Part shown: positions 1 through 8,300 of the stretch, piece by piece
Layout: each line of letters starts with the position of its first letter
How positions within the stretch are numbered: position 1 is the stretch's first letter
Source: Comamonadaceae bacterium
Lineage (GTDB): Bacteria; Pseudomonadota; Gammaproteobacteria; Burkholderiales; Burkholderiaceae_C
Direction: 5' to 3'
Length of the DNA stretch: 8,348 nucleotides
NCBI GenBank assembly: GCA_947469815.1
Contig: CANIRI010000088.1
Coordinates: 1-8,348 of the forward strand
Translations under genes and position numbers: made by a program
Notes under the pieces: generated by a model
The model's input: only the letters and a program-made list of their open reading frames with translations
What the model was told of the DNA's origin: nothing
Database searches by the model: none

Positions 1-2
1 GT

Positions 3-197
3 GCGGCCTTGGCGCGGCTGATTGCCCGCCCGGTGGCCTTGTGGGTTTTGGACGAACCGCTGGCCGCGCTGGACCAACCGGCCCAGCAGCTGGTGGCGCA
101 GTTGCTGGCCGGGCATGTGCAGGCCGGCGGCCTGGCGCTGGTCACCAGCCACCAGCCGCTGGGCGTGCCCTGCCTGGACCTGAGGTTGGGCGCATGA
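3..197 (+). CDS. ccmA: CcmA, heme exporter ABC transporter ATP-binding subunit (3' end only)
   Basis: This is the C-terminal 64 residues of the ATPase of the CcmABCD complex, a cytoplasmic protein bound to the inner-membrane subunit CcmB. ATP hydrolysis by CcmA is known to drive release of heme-loaded CcmE from CcmC/CcmD. The reading frame is open from the left edge (first full codon at 3), so the start, the Walker A site and the ABC signature lie outside the window. The remaining part shows the Walker B strand LWVLDEP (catalytic Glu codon at 54-56), the D-loop LAALD (60-74) and the switch histidine in VTSHQ (His codon at 150-152). The TTG at 9 falls inside the conserved ALARL stretch before Walker B, so it is not the start. 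Assignment to ccmA rather than another ABC ATPase rests mainly on the ccmBCDE genes that follow. The stop overlaps the ccmB start as ATGA. Confidence 0.92.
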   Translation, partial: AALARLIARPVALWVLDEPLAALDQPAQQLVAQLLAGHVQAGGLALVTSHQPLGVPCLDLRLGA

Positions 198-871
198 ACC
201 CGCATCTGCGCGCCTGCGTGGCGCTGGTGCTGCGCGATGTGCGCAGCGCCGCGCGCCGCCCGGGCGATGTGGCCACGCCGCTGTTTTTCTTTGTGGTGGT
301 GTCGGCGCTGTTCCCGCTGGCCATCGGGCCGGAGCTGAACACCTTGCGCCTGATCGGGCCGGGCATTGTCTGGGTGGGCGCGCTGCTGAGCAGCATTCTG
401 GCTATGCACCGCTTGTTTGCGGCCGATGTCGCCGACGGCAGCTTGGAGCAACTGGCGCTCTCGCCCACGCCCTTGGGCTTGCTGGTGGCGGCCAAGGTGC
501 TGGCGCATTGGTTACTCACGGGGGCACCGCTGGTGCTGGTCGCGCCTTTGATTGCGGTGCAGTTTGACCTCAGCCTGGACGCCACGGTGGTGCTCTTGCT
601 GGCATTGTTGCTGGGCACGCCGGTGCTGTCCTTGATTGGCGCAGTCGGCGCGGCCTTGACGATGGGCTTGCGCGGTGCGGAGCTTTTGTTGTGTCTGCTG
701 GTTTTGCCCCTATATATTCCGGTGTTGGTCTTTGGTGCCGGGGCGGTGCAGGCGCAGCTGGGCGGTTTGGGCGCGCAGGCGCATGTCTCGGTGCTGCTGG
801 CTATTTTGACGGTGGCCGTGTTTCTGTGTCCCTGGGCGGCGTCCGCTGCTTTGCGCATTGCCTTGGAGTAA
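194..871 (+). CDS. ccmB: CcmB, heme exporter membrane permease subunit
   Basis: CcmB is the integral membrane partner of CcmA in the inner-membrane CcmABCD complex, which is needed to free holo-CcmE for delivery of heme to apocytochrome c. The 225-residue product has the usual family length and six hydrophobic segments at about residues 26-44, 54-72, 94-122, 130-157, 162-186 and 197-222. Recognisable family motifs are DGSLEQLALSP (81-91) in the cytoplasmic loop that faces CcmA, and LPLYIPVLVFG (171-181). The ATG at 194 was chosen because it sits 8 bases after a GAGG ribosome binding site (182-185) and begins with the expected short basic N-terminus; the longer in-frame opening back to 41 only reads through ccmA in the wrong frame. 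It overlaps ccmA by four bases and precedes ccmC by ten, so coupled expression is likely. Confidence 0.97.
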   Translation: MNPHLRACVALVLRDVRSAARRPGDVATPLFFFVVVSALFPLAIGPELNTLRLIGPGIVWVGALLSSILAMHRLFAADVADGSLEQLALSPTPLGLLVAAKVLAHWLLTGAPLVLVAPLIAVQFDLSLDATVVLLLALLLGTPVLSLIGAVGAALTMGLRGAELLLCLLVLPLYIPVLVFGAGAVQAQLGGLGAQAHVSVLLAILTVAVFLCPWAASAALRIALE

Positions 872-881
872 GGTCGTTCCT

Positions 882-1616
882 ATGTTTTGGTTGCAATATG
901 CCGCGCCCCAACGCCTGTACGCGCTGGCCGGGCGCATCTACCCGCTGGCCTTTGTGCTGGCGGCGCTGCTCACGGCGGTCGGTTTGTATTTGGGTTTTTG
1001 GGTTGCCCCCGCGGATTTCCAGCAGGGCCAGGCCTACCGGATTATTTTTGTGCACGTCCCCGCGTCCTGGATGTCCATGGTGATTTACGTGGCCATGGCC
1101 TTTTGGGCCTGGCTGGGGCTGAGCTTCAAGACCCGGGTCTCGGGCATGATGACCCAGGCTTTGGCACCGACCGGCGCTTTGTTTTGCTTTTTGTCGCTTT
1201 GGACCGGCGCGCTGTGGGGCAAGCCCATGTGGGGCGCCTGGTGGGTTTGGGATGCGCGGTTGACATCCGAGCTGATTTTGCTGTTTTTGTACCTGGGCTA
1301 TATCGCCCTGACCCGCGCCATCGATGACCCGCGCCGCTCCGACCGCGCCGGGGCCGTGGTGGCATTGGTGGGCGTGGTCAACGTGCCCATCATTTATTTC
1401 TCGGTCAAATGGTGGAACACCTTGCATCAGGGCGCGTCCGTTTCGCTCACCAAATCGCCCAGCATGGCGGCTGTCATGTTGTGGGCCATGCTGGTAATGA
1501 CCCTGGCCTTTTGGGCTTATGCGGTGGGCATGGCCTTTTACCGGGTGCGCCAAACGATACTGGAGCGCGAGCAGGATGCTGCGTGGGTCGGTGAACTCAA
1601 GGAAATTGCGCCATGA
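882..1616 (+). CDS. ccmC: CcmC, heme lyase that loads CcmE
   Basis: CcmC is the inner-membrane protein that binds heme at the periplasmic face and transfers it to CcmE. The 244-residue product matches the normal family size and has six predicted membrane segments. The diagnostic tryptophan-rich WWD motif is present at residues 112-128 (WGKPMWGAWWVWDARLT), a heme-contacting element of the heme-handling-protein superfamily. The two conserved axial-ligand histidines are visible: His58 in FVHVP and His182 in LHQG, corresponding to His60 and His184 of the E. coli protein. The ATG at 882 is preceded by AAGG at 870-873 with an 8-base spacer; an in-frame TTG at 858 would lie inside ccmB and lacks a ribosome binding site. 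The stop overlaps the ccmD start as ATGA. No key residue appears to be missing, so a functional enzyme is expected. Confidence 0.98.
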   Translation: MFWLQYAAPQRLYALAGRIYPLAFVLAALLTAVGLYLGFWVAPADFQQGQAYRIIFVHVPASWMSMVIYVAMAFWAWLGLSFKTRVSGMMTQALAPTGALFCFLSLWTGALWGKPMWGAWWVWDARLTSELILLFLYLGYIALTRAIDDPRRSDRAGAVVALVGVVNVPIIYFSVKWWNTLHQGASVSLTKSPSMAAVMLWAMLVMTLAFWAYAVGMAFYRVRQTILEREQDAAWVGELKEIAP

Positions 1617-1798
1617 GCTGGAACAGCTGGGAAGAATTTTGGGATATGGGCGGCTACGCCGTTTTTGTGTGGGGTAGCTACGCGGTGGTTTTTGCCGGCG
1701 TGGCTCTGGAGTTGTGGCTGGCTATGCGCCGGCGCAGCGCGGTACTGGGCTTGCTGCGCCGCAACCGTGAAGACGCACAGGCTGGAGACCCCACATGA
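1613..1798 (+). CDS. ccmD: CcmD, small membrane subunit of the CcmABCD complex
   Basis: CcmD is a small single-pass inner-membrane protein that joins CcmC and CcmE to the CcmAB transporter and is required for release of holo-CcmE. The 61-residue product fits the family: a short aromatic N-terminus, a [11 protein letters not shown] motif (13-23), one hydrophobic helix at about 15-37, then a basic cytoplasmic tail (MRRRS, LLRRNR). The start overlaps the ccmC stop (ATGA) and is preceded by AAGGA at 1599-1603, nine bases upstream. Its own stop again overlaps the ccmE start. CcmD sequences are poorly conserved, so the call relies on size, topology, the GGYA-x-FVW motif and position between ccmC and ccmE, which together are convincing. 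Confidence 0.94.
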   Translation: MSWNSWEEFWDMGGYAVFVWGSYAVVFAGVALELWLAMRRRSAVLGLLRRNREDAQAGDPT

Positions 1799-2241
1799 AA
1801 CCACGCCACCAGCGCCTGGCTTTGATCGGCGGCGGTTTGCTCTGCCTGGGTCTGGCCGCAGCCTTTGTGCTCAACGCCTTCAACAGCAATCTGGTCTTCT
1901 TTTTCAGCCCGACCCAGATCGAGGCGGGCGAGGCCCCCAAGTCCTCGGTGTTCCGCGTCGGTGGTCTGGTCAAGGACGGCTCGCTGCAGCGCTCCGGCAT
2001 GGACGTGCGCTTTGTCGTCACCGACACCACCCACGAGGTGCAAGTGGTGTACCAGGGCATGCTGCCCGATTTGTTCAAGGAAGGGCGTGGCGTGGTGGCT
2101 CAGGGCAAGCTCGATGCCCAGGGCCGTTTCACCGCCAACGAGGTACTGGCCAAGCACGATGAGAACTACATGCCGCCCGAGGCCGCCGAGGCCTTGACGC
2201 AGGCCGCTATGCGCCGTGCCGCGGAGTCGGCCAAACCCTGA
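1795..2241 (+). CDS. ccmE: CcmE, periplasmic heme chaperone
   Basis: CcmE is a membrane-anchored periplasmic protein that carries heme covalently on a histidine and passes it to the CcmF/CcmH ligase. The product has 148 residues, typical for the family: a basic start (MKPRHQR), one signal-anchor helix at about residues 8-27, an OB-fold beta-barrel, and a flexible C-terminal tail. The heme-binding HxxxY motif is present as His121 and Tyr125 (HDENY), equivalent to His130 and Tyr134 in E. coli, followed by MPPE. The ATG at 1795 overlaps the ccmD stop and has GGAG at 1784-1787 with a 7-base spacer. This is the last ccm gene in the window. The next gene is trxA on the opposite strand, so the ligase genes ccmFGHI must lie elsewhere or be absent. 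Confidence 0.98.
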   Translation: MKPRHQRLALIGGGLLCLGLAAAFVLNAFNSNLVFFFSPTQIEAGEAPKSSVFRVGGLVKDGSLQRSGMDVRFVVTDTTHEVQVVYQGMLPDLFKEGRGVVAQGKLDAQGRFTANEVLAKHDENYMPPEAAEALTQAAMRRAAESAKP

Positions 2242-2255
2242 GCGGGATTGCCGAC
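2226..2255. terminator. Candidate hairpin between convergent ccmE and trxA
   Basis: An imperfect inverted repeat spans the end of ccmE. GTCGGC (2226-2231) pairs with GCCGAC (2250-2255), AA (2233-2234) with TT (2248-2249) and CCC (2236-2238) with GGG (2244-2246). There is one bulged C at 2232, one A-A mismatch (2235/2247) and a five-base loop that contains the ccmE stop codon. Neither strand shows the run of T expected of an intrinsic terminator. It could act as a transcript-end or RNA-stabilising structure for either convergent gene, or be chance in GC-rich DNA. The 27 bases between the two stop codons hold nothing else recognisable. Confidence 0.35.
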
Positions 2256-2268
2256 GGTTAAGGGCCGA

Positions 2269-2610
2269 TCAGGCCTGTTCTTTGAGGTTTTCGTCGATGA
2301 ACGCGGCCATTTGCGACTTGCTCAGGGCCCCGACTTTGGTGGCGGCCAGCTTGCCGTCTTTGAACAGCATCAGGGTCGGAATGCCGCGGATGCCGAATTT
2401 GCCTGGGATTTCCCGGTTTTCATCCACATTCATCTTGGTGATTTGCAGCTTGCCGCTGTAGGCGGTGGCCATCTCGTCAAGAATCGGGGCAATCATCTTG
2501 CAAGGGCCGCACCATTCGGCCCAATAATCGACCAGCACGGGTTGCGTGGATTGCAGCACATCGGCCTCGAACGACGCATCGGAAATATGTTTGATCAAAT
2601 TGCTGGACAT
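2269..2610 (-). CDS. trxA: Thioredoxin TrxA (cytoplasmic Trx1 type)
   Basis: This is a small cytoplasmic dithiol-disulfide oxidoreductase that reduces protein disulfides and is itself recycled by thioredoxin reductase with NADPH. The 113-residue product has no signal peptide or membrane helix, which separates it from the periplasmic CcmG/DsbE thioredoxins usually found in ccm clusters. The active site WCGPC lies at residues 33-37, preceded by the buried Asp28 in VDYWAEW, and the cis-proline is Pro78 in GIPT. FKDGK and the C-terminal helix are as in classical Trx1, which has about 108 residues. The ATG (complement of 2608-2610) is preceded by GAGGA (complement of 2618-2622) with a 7-base spacer. 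It converges on ccmE and diverges from the AddB-like gene. In many proteobacteria rho follows trxA; here it does not. Confidence 0.98.
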   Translation of the reverse strand: MSSNLIKHISDASFEADVLQSTQPVLVDYWAEWCGPCKMIAPILDEMATAYSGKLQITKMNVDENREIPGKFGIRGIPTLMLFKDGKLAATKVGALSKSQMAAFIDENLKEQA

Positions 2611-2711
2611 CTGGGGTTCCTCAGTGGGATGGCAGGGGCTACTGGCCCGGTTATCTATCGCGAAGATTGTGACAGAAAGCCGCTTACGCCACGCTTTGCC
2701 ACCCCTTGTAT
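2611..2711. promoter_or_regulatory. Divergent intergenic region between trxA and the AddB-like gene
   Basis: These 101 bases separate two genes transcribed away from each other, so promoters for both are expected here. On the minus strand the trxA ribosome binding site GAGGA is clear (2618-2622). A weak sigma70-like -10 for trxA may be GATAAC (complement of 2650-2655), but no -35 of good sequence lies at proper spacing; CTGTCA (complement of 2670-2675) is only 14 bases away. On the plus strand GTGACA (2669-2674) resembles a -35 box but lacks a convincing -10 17 bases downstream. The boxes are weak guesses; only the location of promoters in this gap is a reasonable inference. Confidence 0.4.
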
Positions 2712-5342
2712 ATGGCTATGACGGCGATGAATACAAGTGCCGCCCACACCGGCGCGCGCTGGCTCGATCTGGCGCAGGACCATACCGCCACGCTGCTGTG
2801 GACCGCACCGGACATCGGGGTGCTGGCGCGCATCACGGCGGCCATGCTGGCCCGCAACGCCCACCCCGCCCGCACCCTGGTGCTGCTGCCCTACGCCCAG
2901 CTGCTGGGTCAGGCGCGCCAACTGTGGGCCCAGCAGCGGCCCGACGGATTCAGTCCCCGGTTTGAGACCACCCGCAGCTGGTGCGAAACGCTGGCCACCT
3001 TTGCCCCCAGCAGCCACGATCTGCGCTTTGACGCCGGCCTGGACGGATTGACCGCCCGCGCCCTGTTGCGCCAGGCCGGTCTGGCGGCGCAGGCCGAGCC
3101 ACTCGGCCCGGTGCTGCTGGAAACTGCCAACACGCTGGCCCCATGGGCCGCCGCCCAGCCGCCGCACGCCCGCCAAGTCTGGGCGGGCGCTGCCCGAAGC
3201 GCCTTGGCTGCGGGGCTGGACATGCAACGCCTGGCCTGGGAGCTGCAGATCACCCAGGTGGCGCTGGCCTGGGTGGGCACCTGCGCCTATGCCAGCGATG
3301 TGTTGTTCGCGCCGGCGCGCCTGCAGGAATGGGATTGCGTGATCGCGGTCCAGGGCGTGAGCCCCGACCCGCTGACCCAGGCCCTGGCGCCGCTGTGGGG
3401 CGCGCGCTGGGTGGATCTGCCGCTGGTCGAGGCTACCAACGCGGTCCCGTCACCGCGTAACTGCAGCGTGCATGCCTGTGCAGATTTCCACGAGGAGGCC
3501 GAGCGCAGTGCGGCCTGCGTGCTGGACCATATTGCCGCCGGGCGCACGCCGGTTGCGCTGGTGTCCGCAGACCGGGCCTTGACCCGCCGCGTGCGCGCGG
3601 TGTTACACAGCCGCGGCGTGCAGATGCGCGATGAAACCGGTTGGAAGCTGTCGACCAGCCAGGCCGGTGCGGCGCTCATGGCCCTGGTCAAAGCCTGTGC
3701 CTGGAGCGCCAGCAGCGACGCGGTGCTGGCCTGGCTCAAACTGGCCCCCGTTTTTGCACCGGCGGTGCCGAAGCTGGAGGCCTGCCTGCGCCGCGACCAG
3801 ACCCGCTTGTGGCGCGATACCGGGCGCGGGGCGGCCCTGCGCCGGGATCCAGACCTGCAGGCCTTGGTGCAGCAGATCAACCAGGTGCGCGCGCACCTGC
3901 CGGGCAGTGCCCGCTTCAGCCAGTGGCTGGCGGCCCTCGGCGCTGCGCTGCAAGACAGCGGCATGTGGGACGGCTTGCTGGCCGACAGCGCCGGTGTGCT
4001 GGTGTTGCAGGCTTTGTGCCTGCGCCCCACCCCGGGCCATGCGCCAGCGCTCGATAGCCTGGGCGATACGCCGTGGGCGCAGACGCCCTTGGTCCTGGCG
4101 GAATTCAGTGACTGGGTGCAGGCCAGCCTGGAGGGGCGCAATTTCTCGCCGCCTTATCCGGACCAGGAAGAGCTGGTCATCCTGCCCCTGAACCAGACCC
4201 TGGGCCGCCCCTTCGCTGCCGTGGTGCTGGTGGGCTGTGATGCCGATAACCTGCCGCTGGCCGCCGACTTGCCCGGCATCCTCACGCCGCGCCAGCGTGC
4301 GGACATGGGTTTGCCCCAGCGCGAAGACCTGGAGCAAGCGACCCGCCTGGCCTGGGCGCAGATCGTGAACCAGCCGCTGACCGCGATTTTTTGGCGCAAA
4401 AGCAGCGGATCGGGCGAACCACAGTTGCCCAGCCCGCTGGTGCAATTGCTGCTGCTGGACGGCGGCGCGGGCATAGCGACCGGCACGGATTTTCGGTCTC
4501 GTTTGACACTCCCCGTGCACCTGGCTGCGCAGCCGCAACCGCTTGCGCCCCAGTTACCGCTGGCGCGCTTGAGCCAGGGCGCGTACGAAGATTTACGCAA
4601 CTGCCCCTACCGGTTTTTTGCCCTGCGCCAATTGGGCCTGCAAGCCCGCGACGAGCTGGAAGTCGACTTGGGCAAACGCGCCTTCGGCCTGTGGTTGCAC
4701 GAGGTCTTGAGCCGCTTCCACCAAGCCCAGGGACCGGAGCAGCCTGCGGCCTTGTTGCCGCCGCCGCAGCGCAGCGCCCAACTCGATGCCTTGGCCGAGG
4801 CCGTGGCCCAAGAGCAGGGTTTGGGCGATGCCGAGTTCCTGCCCTTTCGGGCGGGTTGGCCGCAACTGCGCGATGGCTATTTGAAGTGGCTGGAAACCCA
4901 TGAAACTCTCGCCGTTTTTGAGCAGGCCGAGGCCACGCGTGAACAGCCTTTAGGGTCGCTGGTCTTACAGGGTCGGCTGGACCGGATCGACCGGCTGCGC
5001 AGCGGCGCGGCGCTGGTGCTGGACTACAAAACCGAATCGTTGGACAAAACCCGGGCCCGCACCAAGAACCCATTGGAAGACACGCAAATGGCTTTTTATG
5101 CCGCGCTGCTGGGCGAAGAAGGGGTGGAGGGCATGTATCTGAACCTATCCGAGCGCGGCGAGGTGACGCAGGTCGAACCCAAGGACCTCGCGCTGTCCCG
5201 CGCTGCGCTGCTGCAAGGCATTGAAGACGATATGTCGCGCATTGCTGCAGGGGCTGCACTGCCGGCTTTGGGTGAGGGCGCGGCCTGCGATTACTGCGCT
5301 GCGCGCGGCCTGTGCCGCAAAGATTTTTGGGCCGTGGCATGA
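2712..5342 (+). CDS. AddB-like DNA repair protein with C-terminal PD-(D/E)XK iron-sulfur nuclease
   Basis: The 876-residue product resembles the proteobacterial 'probable DNA repair protein' family related to AddB, the second subunit of AddAB helicase-nucleases that process double-strand breaks for RecA. The N-terminal two thirds look like an AddB-type helicase fold but lack a GxxxxGK[ST] P-loop, so this part is probably inactive as an ATPase. Landmarks there are DETGWKLS (from residue 307) and GCDADNLP (from 508). The C-terminal nuclease shows His663 in LWLHEVL, Asp757 in GRLDRID and Asp771-Tyr-Lys773 in LDYKT, the expected catalytic set. Cys631 in NCPYRFF with Cys859, Cys862 and Cys868 (C-x2-C-x5-C) forms the four-cysteine iron-sulfur signature of AddB-type nucleases. 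The start is uncertain: ATG codons at 2712, 2718 and 2727 and a TTG at 2706 are all in frame and none has a good ribosome binding site. The stop overlaps the downstream helicase gene as ATGA, so the two products probably form one complex. Confidence 0.9.
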   Translation: MAMTAMNTSAAHTGARWLDLAQDHTATLLWTAPDIGVLARITAAMLARNAHPARTLVLLPYAQLLGQARQLWAQQRPDGFSPRFETTRSWCETLATFAPSSHDLRFDAGLDGLTARALLRQAGLAAQAEPLGPVLLETANTLAPWAAAQPPHARQVWAGAARSALAAGLDMQRLAWELQITQVALAWVGTCAYASDVLFAPARLQEWDCVIAVQGVSPDPLTQALAPLWGARWVDLPLVEATNAVPSPRNCSVHACADFHEEAERSAACVLDHIAAGRTPVALVSADRALTRRVRAVLHSRGVQMRDETGWKLSTSQAGAALMALVKACAWSASSDAVLAWLKLAPVFAPAVPKLEACLRRDQTRLWRDTGRGAALRRDPDLQALVQQINQVRAHLPGSARFSQWLAALGAALQDSGMWDGLLADSAGVLVLQALCLRPTPGHAPALDSLGDTPWAQTPLVLAEFSDWVQASLEGRNFSPPYPDQEELVILPLNQTLGRPFAAVVLVGCDADNLPLAADLPGILTPRQRADMGLPQREDLEQATRLAWAQIVNQPLTAIFWRKSSGSGEPQLPSPLVQLLLLDGGAGIATGTDFRSRLTLPVHLAAQPQPLAPQLPLARLSQGAYEDLRNCPYRFFALRQLGLQARDELEVDLGKRAFGLWLHEVLSRFHQAQGPEQPAALLPPPQRSAQLDALAEAVAQEQGLGDAEFLPFRAGWPQLRDGYLKWLETHETLAVFEQAEATREQPLGSLVLQGRLDRIDRLRSGAALVLDYKTESLDKTRARTKNPLEDTQMAFYAALLGEEGVEGMYLNLSERGEVTQVEPKDLALSRAALLQGIEDDMSRIAAGAALPALGEGAACDYCAARGLCRKDFWAVA

Positions 5343-8300
5343 GCGAGGGATTGACGCAGGCAGCCTATGCGTGCAACGGGCAGGCGGTCACGCAGGCGCA
5401 GTTTTACGCCGTGGCCTGCGACCCGGCCCGCCACGTGGTGGTGGAGGCCTGCGCCGGGGCGGGCAAGACCTGGATGCTGGTATCGCGCATGCTGCGCGCC
5501 CTGCTGGAAGGCGCGCAGCCGCACGAAATTTTGGCCATCACCTTCACCAAAAAAGCCGCTGGCGAGATGCGTGCGCGCTTGCTGCAGTGGCTGGAAGAAT
5601 TCAGCCGTGCCGATGACGCGCAATTGCGCGACGCGCTGGCCCAGCGCGGCCTGGGCGCAACTGCCACGCCCGACGATTTGGCCCGCTTGCGTGGTGTGCA
5701 CCGAGAGCTCTTGGCATCGGGGCGGCCGGTGCAGGTGCGCACTTTTCACAGCTGGTTTGCCAGCATTGCTGCGAGCGCGCCGCTGGGCGAACTCGCCGCT
5801 CTGGGATTGCCTGCGCGCTACACCTTGCTCGAAGACGACAAACCGGCCATCGAGCAGGTCTGGAGTCGGTTCTATGCCCGCGTGGCCGCCGATGCGCCAG
5901 CGCGGGCCGACTATGTGGCACTGGTGCAGACCCATGGGCGCAGCAATACCCGCAAAGCGCTGGAGAGCGCGCTGGCCAAGCGGGTCGAGTTGGCGCTGGC
6001 AGACGCGGCGGGTGTGTTGGCTGGGTCGGTTGCCACCGCTGCCGCGCAGTTCCCTGATTTCGCCGCCTGGGACCAACCCCACGATTGCCTGCAGGCTGCC
6101 GACGCCAAAGACCTGCTTTGGGCGGCGGCCAAGGTGCTGGGCGCGGCGACGCAAAAGACTTTTGTGGAGGCCGCGGGCAAGCTGGGAAAAGCCCTGACCG
6201 AAGGCGACAACGAGGGTCTGTTTGGCGCATTGCTGACCGACAAGTACGAGGCCCGCAAATTCAACGACACCCTGCCCGGCATCGAACAGGTGCGCCAGGC
6301 GCAAGACCTGCTGCTCCGGGTGCGCGTGGCGCAAAGCCAACACGACGCCTGGGAGCACCAACAGCGCCTGACCCGGCTGAGCCGGGGCTTGCTGCAGGAC
6401 TATGCGGCGCTCAAGCGCGAGCGCGGCTGGATGGACATGAACGACCTGGAGCAACTGGCGCTGCATCTCATGTCCGACTCTGTGCTCAGCGGCTGGGTCC
6501 AGGAAAAGCTGGACGCGCGGGTGGCCCACGTGCTGATTGATGAGTTCCAGGACACCAGCCCGCTGCAGTGGCAGGCGCTCAAAAGCTGGCTGGCGGCTTA
6601 CAGCGGCGCCGGGTATTCGCCGGGCGTCTTCATCGTGGGCGACCCCAAGCAAAGCATTTACCGCTTCCGCCGCGCCGAGCCGCAGGTGTTCCAGGCCGCC
6701 ATCGCATTTGTGCACGATGAACTGCGCGGCGCGGTGCTGCGCTGCGACCACACGCGGCGCAACGCCCCGGCGGTGCTGGACTGCGTGAACCGCACCTTTG
6801 TCGCCGCGCAGGATGCGGGCCAGTTCGAAGGCTTTCGCCCGCACACCAGCGAATCGCAGGCTGCAGGGCAGGTGCTGGCTTTGCCGCCCATCGTCCGTGA
6901 CGCGCGCGACGCCCGTGCCGCAACTGCGCAGGCAGCGCCCCTGTGGCGCGACTCGCTGCAAAGCCCGCGCTACGAGGCCGAAGAAAACCGCAAGGTGCTG
7001 GAATGCGCGCAGGCGGCGCGTTGGATCGCCGCAGCGTTGCAAGACCCGGCGCGGGGCTTCAAGCCGCAAGACGTGATGGTGCTGGCGCGCAAGCGCGCGC
7101 TGCTGGGCCCCATGCAGCAAGCGCTGGCGGGATTGGGGGTGCCTGCTGAGCAAGTCGAGAAGCGCGAGCTTGCCGAGGTGCCCGAGGTGCAGGACCTGCT
7201 GGCGCTGGTGGATGCACTGGTATCGCCCGGCCACGATTTGTCGCTGGCGCAGGCACTCAAGTCGCCGGTGTTCGGTTTGGACGACGCCGCGCTGGTGGCT
7301 TTTGCCCGGTATGTGCGCGCGCAGCGCGATGTTGCAACTGCACAGGGCCTGGCCGCTTCAGGCTGGCTGCACACGCTGCAAAGCCTGGGTGATCAGCCGC
7401 CTGTGGACTTACAGATTTTTGGGCCGATTGCCGCCCAATTGACGCGCTGGCAAGCACTCTTGCAAAGCCTGCCGCCGCACGATGCGCTGAGCCAGATTTT
7501 TGATGAAGGCGACGTGCTGGCCCGGTACGCCCAAGCGGTGTCACCCGGGCGCTGCGCCGGGGTGCTGGCGCATCTGCGCGCGCTCCTGCTGGCGGCTTTG
7601 CAGGTGGACGCCGGACGCTTTGCGAATGCCTATGCGCTGGTAAGGGCCTTGCGCGCCGGTGGTTTTCCAGCGCCGGTGGTGGCCGCCGAAGGGGCGGTGC
7701 GTTTGCTCACCGTGCATGGTGCCAAGGGCTTGGAGGCGCCGCTGGTGGTGTTGCTGGATACCGACAGCGAGTCGCCGCGCGCCGACAGCATGGGCACCCT
7801 GGTGCAGTGGCCCGGGCAGGCGGCGCACCCGACACGCTTTGTGTTTCTGGCCAGCGGTGCCCGTCCGCCGCCCTGCGCGGCGCAGGCGGTGGCCGAGGAC
7901 CGGCAGGCGCAGGCGCGCGAGGAACTGAACGCGCTGTACGTGGCGCTGACCCGGGCGGAATCGACCGTCTTGATTTCCAGCGCGGTGCCTAGAGCCGCCA
8001 ATCCGCTGAGTTGGTGGTCGCTGTTGAAGGCACCGGACTTGATTCAAGCAGGGGTTATTGCGCATGCCCAGGGTGCCGCGCCCGATCGCGGGGCCGCAGC
8101 GTTGACGGTGGAGCTGTCGCGGGTGCAGCGCTTGGACCGCCGGAGCCCGCCGCCTGCAGCGCCACTGGCCCCACCCCCACCCCCGCCCGAATCGACGCCC
8201 GCTTCGCTGACCGGGCAGGCCATGCACCGCTTGCTGGAGCGCTTGCCGCCTGCACACGCCGCCCAGGCGTCACCCTGGAGCGCTGCGGACCTGGTCGCTG

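Noticed and set aside
41..193. Upstream extension of ccmB to position 41
   Set aside because: The extra residues are Gly/Ala/Arg-rich and read ccmA out of frame; ATG 194 has a proper ribosome binding site and gives the normal CcmB length.
801..1553. Minus-strand open frame of 250 codons opposite ccmB/ccmC
   Set aside because: His/Gln/Gly/Pro-rich product typical of antisense reading of membrane protein genes; ccmC on the plus strand is certain.
2636..2648. Short inverted repeat GGGC/GCCC in the trxA leader, considered as a regulatory hairpin
   Set aside because: Only four base pairs with a five-base loop; expected by chance in GC-rich sequence.
2248..2721. Plus-strand open frame of 157 codons across trxA
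   Set aside because: It is the antisense of a clear thioredoxin gene and carries no motif of its own.
3287..4141. Minus-strand open frame of 284 codons opposite the AddB-like gene (and a similar one at 3603-4538)
   Set aside because: Low-complexity Ala/Arg/Ser-rich products without motifs, overlapping each other and a well supported gene on the other strand.
5291..7234. Open frame of 647 codons on the minus strand, opposite the UvrD-like helicase
   Set aside because: Its product is rich in Gln, His, Arg and Ala with no recognisable domain, and it lies opposite a gene with the main helicase motifs in order. Long antisense open frames are common in GC-rich DNA.
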